A program made the translations under genes and the position numbers. A stretch of 36,373 nucleotides of DNA from an uncultured Prevotella sp. (GTDB lineage: Bacteria > Bacteroidota > Bacteroidia > Bacteroidales > Bacteroidaceae): positions 1-36,373 of the forward strand of contig URJQ01000010.1 of assembly GCA_900548195.1 (NCBI GenBank), in the 5' to 3' direction. The first letter of the stretch is position 1; each line of letters opens with the position of its first letter. Below are positions 24,898 through 32,276 of this stretch, one piece after another. The notes under the pieces are model-generated. The model saw only the letters and a program-made list of their open reading frames with translations. It searched no databases and was not told the origin of the DNA.

Positions 24898-25731
24898 TTA
24901 AGCCTCGTCGTGGTTTGCCTCGTAAGTCTGAGCGATAGTGTAACCAACCTCGTCGAGAGCGTATGTGAGCTTGTCGATACGGTTAGAGAAGAAGTTGTAA
25001 GATACTACTGCGAGCCAAGAGGTCAAGATACCGAGGGCGGTGTTGATAAGAGCCTCAGAGATACCTGTAGAAAGTGCGACAGAGTCACCACCACCACCAG
25101 AAGCAAGAGCGGCGAATGACTTGATCATACCTGTTACAGTACCGAACAGAGCGGTAAGAGTACCGAGGGTAACGAGAGTAGCGAGGATAGGCATGTTCAT
25201 CTGAAGAGTTGGCATTTCCAACTGTACAGCCTCCTCATGAGCTTGCTGAATCTTAGAGATCTTCTGAGCCTTCTTGATGCCCTGTGTTCTCTCCATCTCC
25301 TCATAAGCATTGAGAGAAGCGCCTACTACGTTAGCGATTGTACCACGCTGCTTAGCGCAAAGGTTCTTAGCCTCAACGAAATCGTTCTTAGCGAGAGCTG
25401 CCTTGATTGCAACAACGAACTTTGTAGTAGCCATCTTACCGAAAGCGGTACGCTGAGCGAGGTAACGCTCTACTGAGAGGCACAATACAGTAAGCATCAA
25501 AGTGATGAGGACTGGAACGACGATACCACCCTTATAGATAGTACCAAGCATATTACCATTGAGTACTTCACCTTCTGGGTCACCACCAACGAAGTTAGCT
25601 GGGTTACCGAGAACGTACTTGAAGATACATACTGCCACGATGAACATAGCGGCGATGATCCAAACTGCATTACGAACGCCCTGGAAGCCTGTTGACTGCT
25701 TCTTCTGGGCTGGCTTTTGTGTAGCTGCCAT
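24898..25731 (-). CDS. exbB: ExbB/TolQ/MotA-family proton channel protein
   Basis: 277 aa with membrane segments at about 23-45, 68-91, 185-210 and 229-250. The conserved block TLGTLTALFGTVTGMIKSF, and later STGISEALINTALGI, are the ExbB/TolQ/MotA signature helices. The cytoplasmic loop between the second and third main segments contains the expected helical stretch. ExbB forms the pentameric stator around ExbD and powers TonB. It is the first gene of the operon exbB-exbD-exbD-tonB. An extra N-terminal helix is common in Bacteroidetes homologues. A TATCTTTG -7-like box lies about 140 bp upstream. Confidence 0.94.
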   Translation of the reverse strand: MAATQKPAQKKQSTGFQGVRNAVWIIAAMFIVAVCIFKYVLGNPANFVGGDPEGEVLNGNMLGTIYKGGIVVPVLITLMLTVLCLSVERYLAQRTAFGKMATTKFVVAIKAALAKNDFVEAKNLCAKQRGTIANVVGASLNAYEEMERTQGIKKAQKISKIQQAHEEAVQLEMPTLQMNMPILATLVTLGTLTALFGTVTGMIKSFAALASGGGGDSVALSTGISEALINTALGILTSWLAVVSYNFFSNRIDKLTYALDEVGYTIAQTYEANHDEA

Positions 25732-25868
25732 AATTTTGATTGATTTTTAGTTATTAATAATTTGAGTTAATAATTTTTGCCTATTAATCTGATACTTCTT
25801 GTTATTTTTCTGCTATTAGGTTTTTTGTCGAGCGGTTAACATAAAGTTATATGTCGGCTTTCCAATCG

Positions 25869-25876
25869 CAAAGATA
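25869..25876 (-). promoter_or_regulatory. Possible -7 box of the exbB operon
   Basis: Minus-strand TATCTTTG matches TAnnTTTG. No TTTG is seen at the expected -33 spacing, so this is a half-match only. The predicted leader would be about 130 nt. Confidence 0.4.
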
Positions 25877-25985
25877 GCAAATTCTCTTGAACTATCGTGT
25901 TGATTTAGAACTTTTAACATATATTTTTACATTTTACACTGCAAAAACCCTGCAAAACGTGGGTATCATTCCGCGTTTTCGTGCA

Positions 25986-27179
25986 TTATTTCAATTTAGC
26001 GAGACATTCCTTAATACGGCGCATTGCCTCTCGGATATTATCATCGCTGGTGGCATAACTCATACGGAAGCACTCAGGGTCGCCGAATGCATCACCTCCT
26101 ACTGTAGCCACATGACCTACTTCGAGAAGGTACATGGCGAGATCGGTGGAGTTATTGATAGTGTGCTGTCCGTCACTCTTACCATAGAAGCTTGCGCACT
26201 TAGGGAAGAGATAGAATGCGCCCTGTGGCACATTGACTTCCAGTCCTGGAATATCCTTTGCAAGTTCCACGATGAGGTCACGGCGACGCTCGAATGCTAC
26301 GCGCATTTCCTCTACGCAGTCCTGTGAAAGGACGTAGGCAGCCTCAGCTGCTTTCTGGCTTACTGAGCATGGTCCTGATGTGTATTGACCCTGCAATTTG
26401 TTGCATCCCTTTACGATCCATTCAGGAGCAGCCATATATCCGATACGCCATCCAGTCATCGCGTATGCCTTGCTGACGCCGTTGATGATGATGCACTGTT
26501 CCTTCATTCCAGGGAACTGTGCTATGCTCTCGTGCTTGCCTACATAGTTGATGTGCTCATAGATTTCATCAGCGAGGACATAAACCTCTGGATGCTTCTT
26601 GAGGACATCGGCGAGAGCCTTGAGTTCATCCTTGCTATACACGCTTCCTGTAGGGTTGCTTGGAGAGCAGAGGATGAGCATTCTTGTCTTTGGAGTGATA
26701 GCCGCTTCGAGCTGTTCAGGAGTAATCTTGAAGTTCTGGTCGAATCCCGCTGGGATATGAACAGGGACACCGCCTGCGAGGAGCGCCATCTGTGGGTAGC
26801 TTACCCAGTAAGGTGCAGGGATAATAACTTCGTCACCATCATCCACGAGAGCCATTACAGCATTGCAGACAGCCTGCTTTGCGCCATTGCTGACGAGGAT
26901 CTCCGACATGGTATAATCAAGTCCGTTCTCACGCTTCAGTTTCTCTACGATAGCTTTTCGAAGGTCTGGATAGCCAGGAACTGGAGAATAACGTGACCAG
27001 TTGTCATCCACAGCCTGCTTAGCAGCAGCCTTGATGTGATCAGGAGTGTTGAAGTCAGGCTCACCGACGCTCATGTTAATCACATCGATGCCCTGCGCTT
27101 TCATCTCACCACTTTTCTGTGACATGGCGAGAGTAGCCGAAGGAGCGAGTCTGTTAAGACGATTTGATAAATGTACCAT
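25986..27179 (-). CDS. Pyridoxal-phosphate class I aminotransferase (aspartate-aminotransferase type)
   Basis: 397 aa, the usual length for class I/II aminotransferases. The PLP lysine is K237 in NGVSKAYAMTGWRIGY. Other signatures are SVGEPDFNTPDHI near the N-terminus, SNGAKQAVCNAVMAL, PAPYWVSYPQM, CSPSNPTGSVYS (the Asn/Pro/Thr/Gly cofactor pocket) and FRMSYATSDD at the C-terminus with the carboxylate-binding arginine. This resembles the thermophile/Bacillus subgroup of aspartate aminotransferases. The likely reaction is transfer between aspartate and 2-oxoglutarate, but aromatic or prephenate activity cannot be excluded. It is a cytosolic, single-gene unit with gaps of about 250 and 420 bp on its two sides. 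Confidence 0.92.
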   Translation of the reverse strand: MVHLSNRLNRLAPSATLAMSQKSGEMKAQGIDVINMSVGEPDFNTPDHIKAAAKQAVDDNWSRYSPVPGYPDLRKAIVEKLKRENGLDYTMSEILVSNGAKQAVCNAVMALVDDGDEVIIPAPYWVSYPQMALLAGGVPVHIPAGFDQNFKITPEQLEAAITPKTRMLILCSPSNPTGSVYSKDELKALADVLKKHPEVYVLADEIYEHINYVGKHESIAQFPGMKEQCIIINGVSKAYAMTGWRIGYMAAPEWIVKGCNKLQGQYTSGPCSVSQKAAEAAYVLSQDCVEEMRVAFERRRDLIVELAKDIPGLEVNVPQGAFYLFPKCASFYGKSDGQHTINNSTDLAMYLLEVGHVATVGGDAFGDPECFRMSYATSDDNIREAMRRIKECLAKLK

Positions 27180-27270
27180 ATTTGTTTGTGTTAGAAAAAT
27201 TATTTCCTTTAGCAGTTAGAAATGAGTGGTGAAACGCAATAGATTTGTCATTTTCCTCCCATTCAATTTG

Positions 27271-27278
27271 CAAAGTTA
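27271..27278 (-). promoter_or_regulatory. Probable -7 box of the aminotransferase gene
   Basis: Minus-strand TAACTTTG matches TAnnTTTG. At 20 bp spacing the -33 position (27299-27302) reads TTTC, three of four. It lies about 92 bp before the ATG. Confidence 0.5.
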
Positions 27279-27531
27279 ATAAAAAACTTTCTTTTCACGA
27301 AAATATTGTATCATTTTTTACCTTTTTGCTTTACTTTTGCACCTTTTTTACTTTTTGCCTACACCTTATTTATATATATAAGGAAAAAGCGCATGTTTAT
27401 GCGCAAGAAAATATATCACTTTCTTGTACCACATACACATTATTTCTGTAGTCAAAATTACCTGAAGATTTCAAAGACCACCTTAGCTGTTGCGAGCTGA
27501 TTGGAGTCCTATTCCATCGTTATACCGTTAG
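27279..27531. other. Gene-free AT-rich spacer with short hairpins
   Basis: No convincing gene or RNA is visible here. Two small hairpins stand out: CCTTAT/ATAAGG at 27364-27383 and GCGCAT-GTTT-ATGCGC at 27389-27404. Short open frames in the plus strand lack any start signal and look accidental. Confidence 0.4.
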
Positions 27532-27606
27532 TAAGTAGGTAATCAAAATTATTTGTTAATGAATAGATAATAATATTTGTTTTTCATTATTATGATCACC
27601 TACTTA
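27532..27606. repeat. 75-bp inverted-repeat unit overlapping the permease stop codon
   Basis: TAAGTAGGTAATCA (27532-27545) and TGATCACCTACTTA (27593-27606) are inverted copies with one mismatch, enclosing a very AT-rich core. The right arm includes the stop codon of the LptF/LptG-family gene. The right-arm 14-mer is found exactly at 40-53. There is no T-run suited to termination, so a small insertion-like palindrome is as likely as a 3' end structure. Confidence 0.5.
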
Positions 27607-29531
27607 TCAGTCTGCTCTTCCTGCGCGATTGGGCCGTAAAGTTCCTCCACTCTATCGATGATGGAATTACTGACAGTGCGTATCTGCCTCAAATCTCCAT
27701 AGAGACGGAGACGGAATCTCCACATACGGAAATAGAGAATAATGCCTACGGGGAACACCAGAGCTGCGAGGACATTGAGCCATTTGCGCTCGAAAGGACG
27801 GGTATGTGCCTTCAATGAGACAATCGGATACTTATTGAGATAGCTCAATATGTACCTGTCGCGGGTGTTGGAGAGGTCTTCTATCACGGCTTCGAGAGTT
27901 TCGCTGATGCGTTCCATCTCATGGTCAGGCTGGTATCGGAAGAACACATTGACTACATTCGGCATGCGCATCAAGTGGTGCGCATGGGCATAGTCATGTA
28001 TCTGCTGCGTGATAGCAGTGAGTGTCCTTGTATCTCCGATATAGTCAGGATCCTGGATGATGACTTCCTTGCCGGCGATGTTACGCTTCTGACGCAGTCC
28101 GAGGAGACGTATGAAGAAGAGTCGGTAGGCATCCATATTGAATACAGCCGAGTCTTTGTTAGCCTTATAGGTGACGAATGTGGCGAGCGGGATAAGGACA
28201 GCAGGTGCGAGTCCCTTACCAAACCATACCGGCCACTCTCCTATTCTCGACATTCTGTAGCCTGTATTGTCGAGGATAAAGAAGACGATGAAGACCAATA
28301 CCGATATTATGACAGGCAGACCGAGTCCGCCCTTACGGATAATTGCTCCAAGCGGTGCGCCAATAAAGAAGAAGATGAGACAGGTAAGCGACAGTGTAAA
28401 CTTATTTATCTGCTCTATTCTGTGCTCTCTTATTATCTTTTCTCCATCTTTGGCAATCATTTCGCGGAACTCCAATTCGGAGGAAACCATCTGCACACTA
28501 TTCAATGACCGCTGAATGGCATCTCTTCTATCCGCCAATGACATCTTGTTTACGAGGGTGTCAAACTGCGTTGTATTCTTTGCAGCTTCCTTGATAGCGA
28601 GCAGTGAGTCTTTCTTTTCAAGATGCGGAATGGCTATATAGCCTCTTTTGAGGTCTTCTGCCAAGCGAGTTCCTACGCTGTCATACGTATGATTGAGCGA
28701 ATCTATCGCAAGACTAATCTGACTAAGGCTCTTCGCCTGCGGGTTATTTGAGAATACTGAGGCATCGGCAAGGTTGAATCCATTGTCGAAATTGAGTACT
28801 ATCTTCTTGCTTACGAATGACTCTCGACGATATGGCACGGCGGAATTCTGCGTCAATTCCTGTGAGCGCATATTCTCAAACCATTCTCCATTATATAAAG
28901 AAAGGACGAGATGCTGTTTCTCTGCCGTGGATTGCAGCATTCCGGAGTCTGCCAGAATGATTGCCGCATCCTCGTAACTATCCGTCATCCTATATATCAT
29001 GACACCGTAGAGCATACCTGTCTCCATATCTTTCTTTTGGACATAGAGGTTACAATTTGGTATTCCGTCATAGAATATACCTTCTGGAATCTCCAGTTCC
29101 GGGCTCTTCTGCCTCATGGAAAGGAGCAGTTGGGCAAGCTTCTTCGTGGCGTCTGGTCCTACTGAATTCTGGAAATAGAATGACCCTACGGAGACAAAGA
29201 TTGAGAAAATGATGAGTGATCTCAAAGCCTGCATCAGCGATATTCCAGCCGCTTTGATGGCTGTAAGCTCACTATTCTCACCGATATTACCCATTGCTAT
29301 GAGTGAAGAAAGGAGCACGGCGAGAGGGAAAGCCTGCGGAACGAGCTTGAGGGACATATACCAGAAGAACTGTCCCAGCACGTCTATCGACAATCCTTTT
29401 CCGATAAGGTCATCGACATAACGCCAAAGAAACTGCATCATAAGCACAAAGAGGCTGATGCAGAAGGCACCGATAAAAAGCAGCAGAAACTGCCTTAACA
29501 TATATATGTCGATTTTCTTTATTCCGAACAT
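27600..29531 (-). CDS. LptF/LptG-family permease (YjgP/YjgQ)
   Basis: 643 aa, far longer than E. coli LptF/G (about 360), as is usual for the Bacteroidetes form. The N-terminal membrane half (IKKIDIYMLRQFLLLFIGAF and LVPQAFPLAVLLSSLIAMGNIGENSELTAIKAAGIS) carries the family motif with the coupling-helix region. A periplasmic jellyroll part follows (EIPEGIFYDGIPNCNLYVQKKD onward). The second membrane half (CLIFFFIGAPLGAIIRKGGLG) comes next, and then a soluble C-terminal extension with another membrane segment (LNVLAALVFPVGIILYF). The role is extraction of lipopolysaccharide from the inner membrane with LptB and a partner permease. No partner lpt gene is adjacent, so it appears monocistronic behind its own promoter. 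Confidence 0.9.
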   Translation of the reverse strand: MFGIKKIDIYMLRQFLLLFIGAFCISLFVLMMQFLWRYVDDLIGKGLSIDVLGQFFWYMSLKLVPQAFPLAVLLSSLIAMGNIGENSELTAIKAAGISLMQALRSLIIFSIFVSVGSFYFQNSVGPDATKKLAQLLLSMRQKSPELEIPEGIFYDGIPNCNLYVQKKDMETGMLYGVMIYRMTDSYEDAAIILADSGMLQSTAEKQHLVLSLYNGEWFENMRSQELTQNSAVPYRRESFVSKKIVLNFDNGFNLADASVFSNNPQAKSLSQISLAIDSLNHTYDSVGTRLAEDLKRGYIAIPHLEKKDSLLAIKEAAKNTTQFDTLVNKMSLADRRDAIQRSLNSVQMVSSELEFREMIAKDGEKIIREHRIEQINKFTLSLTCLIFFFIGAPLGAIIRKGGLGLPVIISVLVFIVFFILDNTGYRMSRIGEWPVWFGKGLAPAVLIPLATFVTYKANKDSAVFNMDAYRLFFIRLLGLRQKRNIAGKEVIIQDPDYIGDTRTLTAITQQIHDYAHAHHLMRMPNVVNVFFRYQPDHEMERISETLEAVIEDLSNTRDRYILSYLNKYPIVSLKAHTRPFERKWLNVLAALVFPVGIILYFRMWRFRLRLYGDLRQIRTVSNSIIDRVEELYGPIAQEEQTDK

Positions 29532-29589
29532 GCTTGTTTCTTGGGGTATTCCTATAGGGTGCAGATAACACTTCTACACTTTTGGGGTA

Positions 29590-29621
29590 CAAAATTAGCA
29601 CAAAAAGTTCAAATAGCCAAA
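29590..29621 (-). promoter_or_regulatory. Vegetative promoter of the LptF/LptG-family gene
   Basis: On the minus strand TTTG (29621-29618), 20 bp, then TAATTTTG (29597-29590): an exact match to the Bacteroidetes consensus. The -7 box lies about 59 bp before the ATG. Confidence 0.72.
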
Positions 29622-29711
29622 TTATTCTTCACATTCTATGGTTAATGTAATGAAAAAGAAGCAGTCGGCTTGCGGTTTTAGTTGGTTATCATTTGCGTGG
29701 AAAACAAAAGC

Positions 29712-29777
29712 GGGTTGTCGGTTGCCGTTTTCTGACAGCTTGGTGCAAACCGTCCAAGAACCGGCAACCCACAACCC
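29712..29777 (-). terminator. Large hairpin after the 62-aa gene, possible terminator
   Basis: The arms 29712-29727 and 29762-29777 match over 16 bp with one mismatch (GGGTTG...GGTTGCCG against its complement). The 34-nt loop holds an inner CTTGG/CCAAG pair. On the minus strand the stem is followed by GCTTTTGTTTT, a broken T-run, so termination is likely but imperfect. Confidence 0.5.
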
Positions 29778-29809
29778 ATTCATGTGGTTTGGGACTCAAG
29801 AAGTCTCTA

Positions 29810-29998
29810 TCACTTATGCCTTTTGGCACGCTGCTCACGATATTTCGCCTTCTGCATAGCAGAGCCTGAACCGTGTGCGCCAGTGATATACTTCTTTTTC
29901 TTTGCTTTGGTCTTTACCTTGCCTTCGTCCTGCTTTGGGCGATCTCCGCCTCTGCTGAATGAAATGCCATTGACCAGGATGTCTTCGAAATCGCTCAT
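29810..29998 (-). CDS. Small basic protein of unknown function (62 aa)
   Basis: The start at 29998 (MSDFEDILVNGISFSRGGD) is chosen because codons further upstream are made of low-complexity heptad repeats. The protein has an acidic first eight residues, a glycine/arginine patch, then a very basic tail (KVKTKAKKKKYITGAHGSGS, ending AKYREQRAKRHK). There is no signal or membrane segment. The composition would suit nucleic-acid or ribosome binding, which is speculative. It follows the AICAR formyltransferase gene by 224 bp of repeats and is followed by a large hairpin. I do not recognise a named family. Confidence 0.6.
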   Translation of the reverse strand: MSDFEDILVNGISFSRGGDRPKQDEGKVKTKAKKKKYITGAHGSGSAMQKAKYREQRAKRHK

Positions 29999-30012
29999 AG
30001 TTTTATTTTTTA

Positions 30013-30220
30013 AATGAAGAATGAAGAATGAAGAATGAAGAATGAAGAATGAAGAATGAAGAATGGAAGTTACGTTTCTTTTAGTGAAAAGTGAAAAGTG
30101 AAGAGTGAAAAATCGCGCTGACGCAATTAGGAGCCTCAAAGCGAAGAACGTAATCCGAATTTTTCATTCTTCATTCTTCATTCTACATTCTTCATTCTAC
30201 ACTCTGCATTCTTCATTTTG
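30013..30220. repeat. Inverted arrays of 7-bp units
   Basis: Seven perfect tandem copies of AATGAAG lie at 30013-30061. Four copies of GTGAAAA/GTGAAGA lie at 30084-30111. Eight copies of CATTCTT or close variants, the complement of the first unit, lie at 30165-30220. The first and last arrays could pair into a stem of about 50 bp in a transcript running from the formyltransferase gene into the 62-aa gene. Nearly the whole 224-bp intergenic region consists of these units. Confidence 0.85.
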
Positions 30221-30222
30221 AA

Positions 30223-31404
30223 TTAGTGATGGAACAGACGTACACCAGTGAATGCCATAGTGATGCCGTACTTGTCACAGGTCTCTATGACATTATCATC
30301 GCGCACTGAGCCTCCAGCCTGGGCAATATACTCTACGCCTGACTTGTGAGCACGCTCGATATTGTCGCCGAATGGGAAGAAAGCATCAGAGCCGAGACTT
30401 ACCTTTGTATTCTGTGCTATCCAAGCCTTCTTCTCCTCACGTGTGAGAGGTTCTGGCTTCTCTGTGAAGAAATTCTGCCATGTGCCTTCTGCAAGTACAT
30501 CCTCATAGTCGTCAGAGATATATACATCGATGGTGTTGTCGCGGTCTGCACGACGAATGCCTGGCTTGAATGGCAGATTCATCACCTTAGGGCACTGGCG
30601 AAGCCACCAGATGTCAGCCTTATTGCCAGCGAGGCGTGTGCAATGGATACGGCTTTGCTGACCAGCACCGATGCCGATAGCCTGTCCGTCCTTGACATAG
30701 CATACTGAGTTTGACTGAGTATATTTCAGAGTGATGAGGGCAATCATAAGGTCGCGCTTTGCCTCCTCAGTGAAGTTCTTGCTTACAGTAGGGATATTCT
30801 CAAAGAGAGCAGGATCATTGAGAGCGATCTCATTGCGTCCCTGTTCGAATGTGATGCCAAAGCACTGCTTGCGCTCGATAGGAGCAGGCTTGTAGGTTGG
30901 GTCAATCTTAATGACGTTGTAAGTGCCCTTGCGCTTGTCGCGGAGTATCTGGAGAGCTTCCTCTGTAAAGTCTGGAGCAATGATGCCGTCGCTTACCTCG
31001 CGCTTGATGAGTGTTGCCACAGCAGCATCACAAGTATCTGAGAGTGCGATGAAATCACCATAACTTGACATACGGTCTGCACCGCGAGCACGAGCATAAG
31101 CGCAAGCTATAGGTGAGAGAGGTATCTTCACATCATCGACGAAATACACTTTCTTGAGTGTATCAGTCAATGGAAGTCCTACGGCAGCACCAGCAGGGCT
31201 GACGTGCTTGAAGCTGGCAGCAGCTGGCAGTCCAGTAGCCTCCTTGAGTTCCTTGACAAGTTGCCATGAGTTGAAGGCATCCAGGAAGTTGATATATCCT
31301 GGGCGTCCATTAAGTACTTCGATAGGGAGTTCACCCTCTTCGATGAAGATGCGTGACGGTTTCTGATTTGGGTTACAACCGTACTTAAGTTCTAATTCTT
31401 TCAT
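30223..31404 (-). CDS. Stand-alone AICAR formyltransferase (PurH transformylase domain only)
   Basis: 393 aa matching only the AICAR transformylase part of PurH; the N-terminal IMP cyclohydrolase (MGS-like) domain is absent and the frame starts normally with MKELELKYGCNPNQ. The catalytic pair K66-H67 lies in SFKHVSPAGAA. Further conserved blocks are ARARGADRMSSYGDFIALSD, YTQSNSVCYVKDGQAIGIGAGQQSR and the C-terminal SDAFFPFGDNIERAHKSGVEYIAQAGGSVRDD. It transfers a formyl group from 10-formyltetrahydrofolate to AICAR, the penultimate step of IMP synthesis. Single-domain forms are known in Bacteroidetes and some other phyla. IMP cyclohydrolase must be encoded elsewhere, either alone or in a full-length PurH. 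Confidence 0.92.
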   Translation of the reverse strand: MKELELKYGCNPNQKPSRIFIEEGELPIEVLNGRPGYINFLDAFNSWQLVKELKEATGLPAAASFKHVSPAGAAVGLPLTDTLKKVYFVDDVKIPLSPIACAYARARGADRMSSYGDFIALSDTCDAAVATLIKREVSDGIIAPDFTEEALQILRDKRKGTYNVIKIDPTYKPAPIERKQCFGITFEQGRNEIALNDPALFENIPTVSKNFTEEAKRDLMIALITLKYTQSNSVCYVKDGQAIGIGAGQQSRIHCTRLAGNKADIWWLRQCPKVMNLPFKPGIRRADRDNTIDVYISDDYEDVLAEGTWQNFFTEKPEPLTREEKKAWIAQNTKVSLGSDAFFPFGDNIERAHKSGVEYIAQAGGSVRDDNVIETCDKYGITMAFTGVRLFHH

Positions 31405-31536
31405 TATATTTATACTTGTGATTTTTGTTTATCCTACTGTTGTGACCATAATAACGGCATCCTTTCCCGTGCCGGAAAGCGCCCATAATGCGCCTTTTCT
31501 TGTCTTTATGGGATAGGTTCTTTGCCTCTCCGTGTG

Positions 31537-31544
31537 CAAAGTTA
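31537..31544 (-). promoter_or_regulatory. Probable -7 box of the AICAR formyltransferase gene
   Basis: Minus-strand TAACTTTG followed by GC fits the TAnnTTTG box. A -33 TTTG is not seen at the right distance. The leader would be about 125 nt and contains a CTTTCC-CGTGCC-GGAAAG hairpin near 31462-31479. Confidence 0.45.
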
Positions 31545-31565
31545 ATAAAAAAAACTCAGATTTTC

Positions 31566-31595
31566 TTTGTATTATGTGAAAAATGCTTACCTTTG
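31566..31595 (+). promoter_or_regulatory. Vegetative promoter of the 69-aa gene
   Basis: TTTG (31566-31569), 18 bp, then TACCTTTG (31588-31595). This is a near-ideal Bacteroidetes promoter with a predicted start about 30 nt before the ATG, and it is divergent from the formyltransferase promoter. Confidence 0.72.
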
Positions 31596-31631
31596 CACCT
31601 GGATTTACCACTATATCAATACGAAAGGGAA

Positions 31632-31841
31632 ATGAAGCATAGAAAGTTAAACCTGCATAAGGCATGGGAGATGTTCAAGCATCTGGAGCATCCTTCAAAG
31701 GAAATGCTCGACAATATTGCCCTTCTTGCTGGCTTCCAGAACTGGAGCGAGCTCCATTCCGTATTTCAAGAGGAGTGCATCGACAGTCCTGACGATGACT
31801 CAGAGGAAGGAGAAGAAAAAGAAGAGGAAACACATACATAG
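31632..31841 (+). CDS. Small helical protein with acidic tail, unknown function (69 aa)
   Basis: The ATG at 31632 is preferred over an in-frame ATG at 31488 because the promoter lies between them and GAAAGGGAA directly precedes it. Residues about 1-45 (MKHRKLNLHKAWEMFKHLEH, then LDNIALLAGFQNWSELHSVF) form a predicted helical bundle with an ALLAGF-NW pattern. The last 20 or so residues are almost all Asp/Glu/Ser (DSPDDDSEEGEEKEEE). There is no signal peptide. The gene has its own consensus promoter and a bidirectional terminator, which argues that it is a real, separately transcribed gene. No named family is recognised; DNA or protein binding is only a guess. Confidence 0.65.
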   Translation: MKHRKLNLHKAWEMFKHLEHPSKEMLDNIALLAGFQNWSELHSVFQEECIDSPDDDSEEGEEKEEETHT

Positions 31842-31896
31842 AAAAAAAAGAGCAAGGCTCATCTTCGCCATACAGCGGAGTTGAGCCTTGTTTTTT
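31842..31896. terminator. Bidirectional terminator between the 69-aa gene and rplS
   Basis: CAAGGCTCA (31853-31861) and TGAGCCTTG (31882-31890) form a perfect 9-bp stem. A-run 31842-31849 on the left and T-run 31891-31896 on the right make it functional for both convergent transcripts. Confidence 0.85.
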
Positions 31897-31916
31897 CTTT
31901 CTTCCTGGAAGGGTTA

Positions 31917-32276
31917 TTACTTAGTAGTAACGACGCGTCTCTCAGCGATACGAGCCTTCTTACCAGTGAGGTTACGGAGGTAGTAAAGCTTAGCGCGACG
32001 AACCTTACCGTGCTTGTTCACTTCGATAGAGTCGATAGCAGGAGACTCGATTGGGAAGATACGCTCTACGCCAATAGTACCTGACATCTTACGAACTGTG
32101 AAACGCTTCTTGTCGCCATGACCAGAAATCTTGATAACGACACCACGGAAGAGCTGGATACGCTCCTTAGAACCCTCGATAATTTTGTAAGCGACTGTTA
32201 CAGTGTCACCTGACTTGAACTCAGGGAACTTCTTGCCGGTTGCAAATGCTTCTTCAGCAACTTTGATCAAATCCAT
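31917..32276 (-). CDS. rplS: 50S ribosomal protein L19
   Basis: 119 aa, the normal L19 length. Conserved segments include PEFKSGDTVTVAYKIIEGSK, RIQLFRGVVIKI, FTVRKMSGTIGVERIFPIES and RRAKLYYLRNLTGKKARI. L19 sits at the 30S-50S interface and helps maintain the inter-subunit bridge. In many bacteria rplS follows rpsP-rimM-trmD, but here it is alone with its own promoter, a roughly 90-nt structured leader and a bidirectional terminator, as is often seen in Bacteroidetes. Confidence 0.98.
   Translation of the reverse strand: MDLIKVAEEAFATGKKFPEFKSGDTVTVAYKIIEGSKERIQLFRGVVIKISGHGDKKRFTVRKMSGTIGVERIFPIESPAIDSIEVNKHGKVRRAKLYYLRNLTGKKARIAERRVVTTK

Noticed and set aside
27306..27500. 64-aa plus-strand open frame in the spacer after the permease
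   Set aside because: Phenylalanine- and tyrosine-rich translation of AT-rich DNA with no ribosome-binding site or promoter.
29638..29859. 73-aa plus-strand open frame overlapping the hairpin and the 62-aa gene
   Set aside because: It covers a terminator-like structure and runs antisense into a better-supported gene.
29999..30139. N-terminal extension of the 62-aa protein
   Set aside because: Those codons are the heptad repeats (repeating ILHSSFF-like residues); the protein-like part starts at 29998.
31488..31631. N-terminal extension of the 69-aa protein
   Set aside because: The consensus promoter at 31566-31595 lies inside it and a good ribosome-binding region precedes 31632.
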